Source: JBBDSU01 sp040904825 (GTDB taxonomy: Bacteria; Actinomycetota; Nitriliruptoria; Nitriliruptorales; Nitriliruptoraceae). Taken from it: DNA of 64,000 nucleotides. The stretch is taken from assembly GCA_040904825.1 (NCBI GenBank), contig JBBDSU010000063.1, positions 1 to 64,000 of the forward strand. The letters are read 5' to 3'. Position 1 is the first letter of the stretch. Every line of letters starts with the position of its first letter. Shown here one piece after another: positions 59,308-64,000 of this stretch. The notes beneath the pieces were generated by a model. The model did not search any database. It saw only the letters and a list, made by a program, of their open reading frames with translations, and was not told the DNA's origin. The translations under genes and the position numbers were made by a program.

Positions 59308-60593
59308 TCAGCCTCGTAGATCTCGACGATAGAACGGCAAGGCGGTCACTGTCACCTCAACGTCATGGCCCCTGACGTCGGCAGTGAGCTGGGTGCCGAC
59401 ATCGGCGACGGATCGGCCGACGATCGCCATCGCGATCGGGTAGCCCAGCGTCGGTGACAATGCGCCGCTGGTGACGTCGCCAATGGAGCGGCCCTTGGCG
59501 TTGCGCAGCGTCGTGCCTTGGCGTGGTGCACGGCGGCCTTCGGCAGTCAATCCGANNNNNNNNNNNNNNNNNNNNNNNNNNNNNNNNNNNNNNNNNNNNN
59601 NNNNNNNNNNNNNNNNNNNNNNNNNNNNNNNNNNNNNNNNNNNNNNNNNNNNNNNTTGCGCAGCGTCGTGCCTTGGCGTGGTGCACGGCGGCCTTCGGCA
59701 GTCAATCCGACAAGTTGTTTCGACGGCGGCGACCCCGCCATGTGCTTGATCGCGTTGGATCCGACGAAGCGGTCCTCTAGTCGCACGATCCGTCCGAGTC
59801 CTGCTTCATACGGGTTGACCCTGCGGGTCAGTTCGTGGCCGTACAACGGCATTCCTGCTTCTAACCGCAGCGTGTCGCGGCACGCCAGACCGGCTGGGAC
59901 CGCCTCGACGCGTTCGCCTGCAATTGTCACTGCTTGCCAGACAGCCACGGCGTCACGGTTGGGCACAAACAGCTCGAAGCCGTCTTCGCCGGTGTAGCCG
60001 GTGCGTGCCACCTCGCAGGCGACCCCGCCGACCGTCGTGGCAGCGATGGCGTAGTAGCGCAGCTCATCGAGTCCGGTCGCACCACAGGTTTCCAGGATCG
60101 CGCGGGACTTGGGTCCTTGGACAGCGATCAGTGCATGGTCCTCGCGGGCGACGATGCGCGTGTCCGCGCTGCGATCAATGGACGCTCCCGCCGACGAGCA
60201 GCGTGACATCAGCTCGTCCTCGACGGTTCCAGCGTTGACCGCGTTTGCCACCACCAGAAACCGTTCAGCCTCCAGCCGGTAGACGATGAGGTCGTCGATG
60301 ATGCCACCACGCTTGTCGAGCATCATCGAGTAGCGGGCACGTCCGACCGCGATCGCCGAGATCCCCCCGAGCAGTGCTCGATCGAGTGCCCTGCCTGCTC
60401 GCGGTCCGAGCACCTCGATCTGGCCCATGTGGCCAAGGTCGAAGATGCCTGCGTGCTGGCGCACCGCGTGATGTTCAGCCAGTTCGCTGCCGTAGCGCAG
60501 TGGCATGTCCCAACCGGCGAACTCGGTGATGCTGGCACCCAACGTGGTGTGGACGTCATGCAGGGCGGTGCGACGAAGCTCGATGTCGGACAT
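59308..60593 (-). CDS. gcvT: Glycine cleavage T protein (aminomethyltransferase), split by an assembly artefact
   Basis: Transfers the methylene group from aminomethyl-lipoyl-H protein to tetrahydrofolate. The N-terminal part runs from 60593 to the gap (TEFAGWDMPLRYGSELAEHH, FDLGHMGQIEVLGPRAGR, EVARTGYTGEDGFELFVPN) and the C-terminal part from the gap to 59308 (GRSIGDVTSGALSPTLGYPI). The two parts are in different nominal frames. Removing the 100 Ns and one 55-base duplicate (155 bases) joins them in frame to 376 residues, the normal length. Start ATG 60593 overlaps the gcvP stop by one base. Confidence 0.94.
59501..59710. other. 100-N gap flanked by identical 55-base copies inside gcvT (assembly artefact)
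   Basis: Bases 59501-59555 equal 59656-59710 over exactly 55 positions around Ns 59556-59655. It matches the pattern at 47450-47659. Collapsing it restores the gcvT frame. Confidence 0.95.
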
Positions 60594-63577
60594 CAGCGGG
60601 ACTCCTCGGCAGGCTCGGCCGGTTGTGACGGCTCGGCGTCCATCTCGAACGCTTCGGGTGGTGGGCAGGCGCACACAAGGTTGCGATCACCGTGCGCACC
60701 GTCGATACGGCGCACCGGTGGCCAGTACTTGGCCAGGCGCGTGGACGGCGAGGGATACACCGCCGTCTGACGGTCATAGGGGTGGTCCCAGTCGCCTACC
60801 AGCATTTCAGCAGTATGCGGGGCGTTGACCAGCGGATTGTCGTCAACTGGCCATTCCCCAGAGGCGACACGATCGATTTCGGCGCGGATGGCCAGCATTG
60901 CCGAGCAGAACCGATCGAGTTCGGCAAGGTCTTCGCTCTCGGTCGGCTCCACCATCAGCGTGCCTGCCACCGGGAAGCTCAAGGTCGGAGCGTGGAACCC
61001 ATAGTCGATGAGACGCTTGGCAACATCTTCGGCATCGATACCCGTCTGACGGGCAAGGCCTCTCACGTCGAGGATGCATTCGTGAGCTACCAGGCCGCCC
61101 GCCCCTCGATACAGGACTGGGAAAGCCTCGTCGAGGCGTGCCGCGACATAGTTGGCAGTCAACACGGCGACCTGCGTTGCACGGGTCAGCCCGTCGATGC
61201 CCATCATGCGGATGTAGGTCCACGAGATAGGAAGGATCGACGCCGACCCGTAGGGGGCTGCCGACACGGCACCGACTGGGGTCTCACGTCGCTGCTGATC
61301 AGGGTGCGCCGGATGACCGGGCAGGAACTCGACAAGGTGTTCGGCGACGGCCACCGGACCGACACCTGGCCCCCCTCCCCCGTGAGGGATGCAGAACGTC
61401 TTGTGGAGATTGAGGTGGGAGACATCGCCGCCGAAGCGGCCCGGCTCTGCCACACCGACCAGTGCGTTGAGGTTGGCGCCATCGATGTAGACCTGGCCGC
61501 CAGCATCGTGCACCATGCGGCAGACCTCGCCGATGGTGTCCTCGTAGGCCCCGTGGGTCGACGGGTAGGTCACCATGATCGCGGCGATACGTCCCGCATG
61601 GGTGTCGAGCTTGCTGACCAGGTCGTCGATATCGATGGAGCCGTCCTCGCCGGATGCGACAACGGCCACCCGCATGCCCGCCATCGCTGCACTGGCGGCG
61701 TTCGTGCCGTGCGCACTCGACGGAATGAGGCACACATCGCGCTCGGTGTGACCTCGCGAGGCGTGATACGCAGCAATGGCCAAGAGGCCCGCGAGTTCTC
61801 CCTGTGACCCAGCGTTGGGCTGGACACTGACGGCGGCATAGCCGGTCAGTGCGGCCAGCCATTCTTCGAGTTGCACCATCATCGCGCGGTATCCGACCGA
61901 CTGCGCAGTGGGTGCAAACGGGTGAAGTTCGGCGAACTCTGGCCAAGTGATGGGCTCAAGTTCGGTCGTAGCATTGAGCTTCATCGTGCACGAGCCGAGC
62001 GGGATCATCCCTCGATCGAGTGCGTAATCACGATCGGACAGGCGCCGCAGGTATCGAAGCATTGCCGTTTCGGACTGATGATCGTGGAACACCGGATGGG
62101 TCATGAAGTCGCTCATCCGGCGCATCGACGCTGGCAACACGTCCGGTTCTGCGGCAGCGGACCGGGCTTGAGTTGCGGTCGGCAACTTGGATCCTGTCAC
62201 TCCCGCCACCGCGTTGACGACAATCGCAAGGTGCTTCTCCCGGGTCGTCTCGTCGCAGGCGATGCGCAGGTGGTCAGCATCGATGCGCCCTAGGTTGACT
62301 CCGGCAGCCTCGGCGGTATCAGCAACCTCCTCAGCCCGTCCATCGATCTTCACCAGCAGCGTGTCGAAGAAGTGCTCGTGCACGATTTGGGCGCCAACCG
62401 CACGCAGGTCGGTGGCCAGGCGGCGTGCCAGACCATGGACACGTCGGGCGATGCGACGCAGTCCATCAGGGCCATGCCACACGGCGTACATGCCGGCGAT
62501 GACGGCCAGCAACACCTGCGCAGTGCAGATGTTGGAGGTCGCCCGTTCGCGGCGAATGTGCTGCTCCCGGGTCTGCAGCGCCAGCCGATAGGCGGGACGA
62601 CCGTCGACATCGACCGACACCCCCACTAGCCGGCCGGGGAGGTTGCGTTCCAGCCCTTCACGAGTAGCGATGTAGCCGGCATGCGGGCCACCAAAGCCCA
62701 TGGGCACACCGAACCGCTGTGACGAGCCGACAGCAATGTCGGCGCCATAGTCACCCGGTGGGGTCACCACCGCCAGCGACAGCGGGTCGGCAGCAACGGT
62801 GACCATGGCCCCACGCTGGTGGGCTGCATCAACAATCGCGGAAACGTCTCTCACGCGGCCAGATGCGCCCGGCATCTGGATCACAACGCCGAAGATCTCA
62901 TTGTCGGCCAATTCGGCGTCTGGCAGGCCGTCGTCAAGGTCGACGACATCGATACCGATGCCTAGCGCTGAGCAGCGCGTCGTCAGTACCGCCAGCGTCT
63001 GGGGCAGCACGTCGGCGTCAACGATGACACGGTCGGCGAAACCTTTGGTGGCTCGGTGCATCAGCGTGACCGCTTCGGCGACGGCTGTGGCTTCGTCGAG
63101 CAGTGAGGCGTTGACGACCGGCAGGCCGGTGAGGTCACCGATGGCGGTCTGGAAGTTGAGCAACGCTTCGAGGCGGCCCTGGCTGATCTCGGGCTGGTAC
63201 GGGGTGTAGGCCGTGTACCAGGCGGGTGATTCCAGGACGTTGCGTCGGACGACTGCGGGCGTCACAGTGCCGTGGTAACCGAGGCCAATCATCGACACGT
63301 TGGGCGACGTGTCAGCGACGACGTGTCGCAACTCTTCGATGACCGCGGACTCGTCAACACCTTGCTGCAGCTCCGCAGGCAACTCATCCAAAGGGGTGGT
63401 CGACGTACGAATCCCCGCAGGCACACTGCGGTCGATCAACTCATCGAGTGAGGCGACGCCCACCACCTCAAGCATGTGGGCAATCGCCGCGTCATCGGGG
63501 CCGAGATGGCGGTCGACGAACGGTCGCCCGCCAGGAGCGTCGTCTCGGTCGGGAAGACGATCAGAAGTGTTGGGCAC
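60593..63577 (-). CDS. gcvP: Glycine dehydrogenase (decarboxylating), P protein
   Basis: About 994 residues, the undivided form. PLP-dependent decarboxylation of glycine with transfer to the lipoyl H protein. N-terminal half: FVDRHLGPDDAAIAHMLEVV and GLGYHGTVTPAVVRRNVLES. C-terminal half: PLGSCTMKLNATTELEPITW, the PLP lysine in HLNLHKTFCIPHGGGGPG and SAPYGSASILPISW. GTG 63577 is used because homology begins soon after; a longer frame reaches 63700 but would run through the riboswitch. gcvT follows directly; gcvH is not nearby. Confidence 0.95.
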   Translation of the reverse strand: MPNTSDRLPDRDDAPGGRPFVDRHLGPDDAAIAHMLEVVGVASLDELIDRSVPAGIRTSTTPLDELPAELQQGVDESAVIEELRHVVADTSPNVSMIGLGYHGTVTPAVVRRNVLESPAWYTAYTPYQPEISQGRLEALLNFQTAIGDLTGLPVVNASLLDEATAVAEAVTLMHRATKGFADRVIVDADVLPQTLAVLTTRCSALGIGIDVVDLDDGLPDAELADNEIFGVVIQMPGASGRVRDVSAIVDAAHQRGAMVTVAADPLSLAVVTPPGDYGADIAVGSSQRFGVPMGFGGPHAGYIATREGLERNLPGRLVGVSVDVDGRPAYRLALQTREQHIRRERATSNICTAQVLLAVIAGMYAVWHGPDGLRRIARRVHGLARRLATDLRAVGAQIVHEHFFDTLLVKIDGRAEEVADTAEAAGVNLGRIDADHLRIACDETTREKHLAIVVNAVAGVTGSKLPTATQARSAAAEPDVLPASMRRMSDFMTHPVFHDHQSETAMLRYLRRLSDRDYALDRGMIPLGSCTMKLNATTELEPITWPEFAELHPFAPTAQSVGYRAMMVQLEEWLAALTGYAAVSVQPNAGSQGELAGLLAIAAYHASRGHTERDVCLIPSSAHGTNAASAAMAGMRVAVVASGEDGSIDIDDLVSKLDTHAGRIAAIMVTYPSTHGAYEDTIGEVCRMVHDAGGQVYIDGANLNALVGVAEPGRFGGDVSHLNLHKTFCIPHGGGGPGVGPVAVAEHLVEFLPGHPAHPDQQRRETPVGAVSAAPYGSASILPISWTYIRMMGIDGLTRATQVAVLTANYVAARLDEAFPVLYRGAGGLVAHECILDVRGLARQTGIDAEDVAKRLIDYGFHAPTLSFPVAGTLMVEPTESEDLAELDRFCSAMLAIRAEIDRVASGEWPVDDNPLVNAPHTAEMLVGDWDHPYDRQTAVYPSPSTRLAKYWPPVRRIDGAHGDRNLVCACPPPEAFEMDAEPSQPAEPAEESR

Positions 63578-63589
63578 GGTATGAGGCTT

Positions 63590-63890
63590 TCTCGCCACAC
63601 GACAGTGGCGGGTCGGCCTCCCCGCTCTGTGAAGGGACCTGAGAGGTTCACCCGCGGGGCCACGCGCACTATCAGCACGCGACCTGCAGGCTTGCACCAT
63701 CGGTGAGGCGCTTCACAAGACGTGTCGCCCTGCCGGCAATCCGACAGTTGCAGCGACGCCGCTTCGCGCGCACCTGCTCTCCAGAGTGGCCTACCCCGGC
63801 GGTACTGGTGCCTGAGAGATTCCAGGGAGGTGGTTGCTCCTTCGGCGGCCGACCTAGTGACGTAACGTCACCGTCAGCGCTCTCCCGTTC
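63590..63890 (-). promoter_or_regulatory. Tandem glycine riboswitch upstream of gcvP-gcvT
   Basis: Read on the minus strand. Aptamer one (about 63886-63775) begins GGGAGAG, then CGCCGAAGGAGCAACC (63846-63832) and ATCTCTCAGGCACCAGTACC (near 63818-63800). Aptamer two (about 63710-63612) has CACCGATGGTGCAAGCC and CCTCTCAGGTCCC (63646-63634). These are the conserved cores of the two-aptamer glycine riboswitch, which senses glycine and switches on glycine cleavage genes. It ends a few bases before the gcvP start. The remaining 110 bases to the window edge are probably the promoter; a weak minus-strand CATATT lies near 63905. Confidence 0.88.
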
Positions 63891-64000
63891 GGGGTGAACG
63901 GCCAATATGTGTTTGTCGGGGCCACCTTAGTCGCACCGTGACCACCGATCACGCTCCTACCGTCGTCTGCGACCCAATGGCGACGGAGCCTCGTCACACA

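Overview
The window is a stretch of a high-GC actinobacterial chromosome, seen as a draft scaffold with three 100-N gaps. Indicators are the gene order mreB-mreC-mreD-PBP2-rodA next to two radical-SAM genes and RNase E/G, a soluble di-iron acyl-ACP desaturase, a Ddn-type (F420-dependent family) reductase, a one-piece glycine decarboxylase and many GTG starts. A deep-branching class (Acidimicrobiia or Nitriliruptoria type) is plausible, but this is inference from gene content and not a phylogeny.

Layout. 1-3800: plus-strand pyruvate:quinone oxidoreductase (cut by the window edge), NAD-type malic enzyme and an OsmC protein, then a tRNA 3' remnant and a terminator. 4023-15000: a mostly minus-strand housekeeping block (trmL, histidine phosphatase, rsfS, nadD, proB, obgE, rpmA, rplU), interrupted by a MoxR / membrane propeller / CoxE-VWA module and a quinone oxidoreductase. 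15356-21885: a sucrase/ferredoxin-like gene, an aldehyde dehydrogenase and a heterodimeric ABC exporter with one degenerate ATP site. These genes sit between rplU and RNase E/G, which are normally neighbours. 21882-33085: RNase E/G, two radical-SAM proteins and the rod-shape operon. 33464-46574: an EAL...GGDEF protein with unusual domain order, a shortened RadC, ndk, folC, desaturase, valS (true assembly gap), two membrane proteins, threonine dehydratase and clpX. 46728-49167: clpP and trigger factor. 49331-50031: tRNA-Pro, an HPF-like protein and tRNA-Gly.

50089-54738 is the accessory part. A strong promoter carries a perfect palindromic operator and drives a small HTH protein directly followed by a TacT/AtaT-like GNAT toxin. 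Next come a nuclease-helicase (DUF2075 type) translationally coupled to a MazG-like pyrophosphohydrolase, and then decaying pieces of a rifamycin ADP-ribosyltransferase, a second GNAT and an XRE regulator. I read this as a small defence/toxin-antitoxin island downstream of tRNA-Gly, and it is the best candidate for a little-described system.

54739-64000: Ddn-like reductase, BASS transporter, M81 peptidase, Ldh-family dehydrogenase, HIT protein, then gcvT and gcvP behind a tandem glycine riboswitch.

Two of the three N gaps are flanked by exact 55-base duplications (47450-47659 and 59501-59710). They look like unmerged contig ends of a k=55 assembly. Removing 155 bases restores an intact gcvT frame. 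The valS gap has no such duplication and lacks real sequence.
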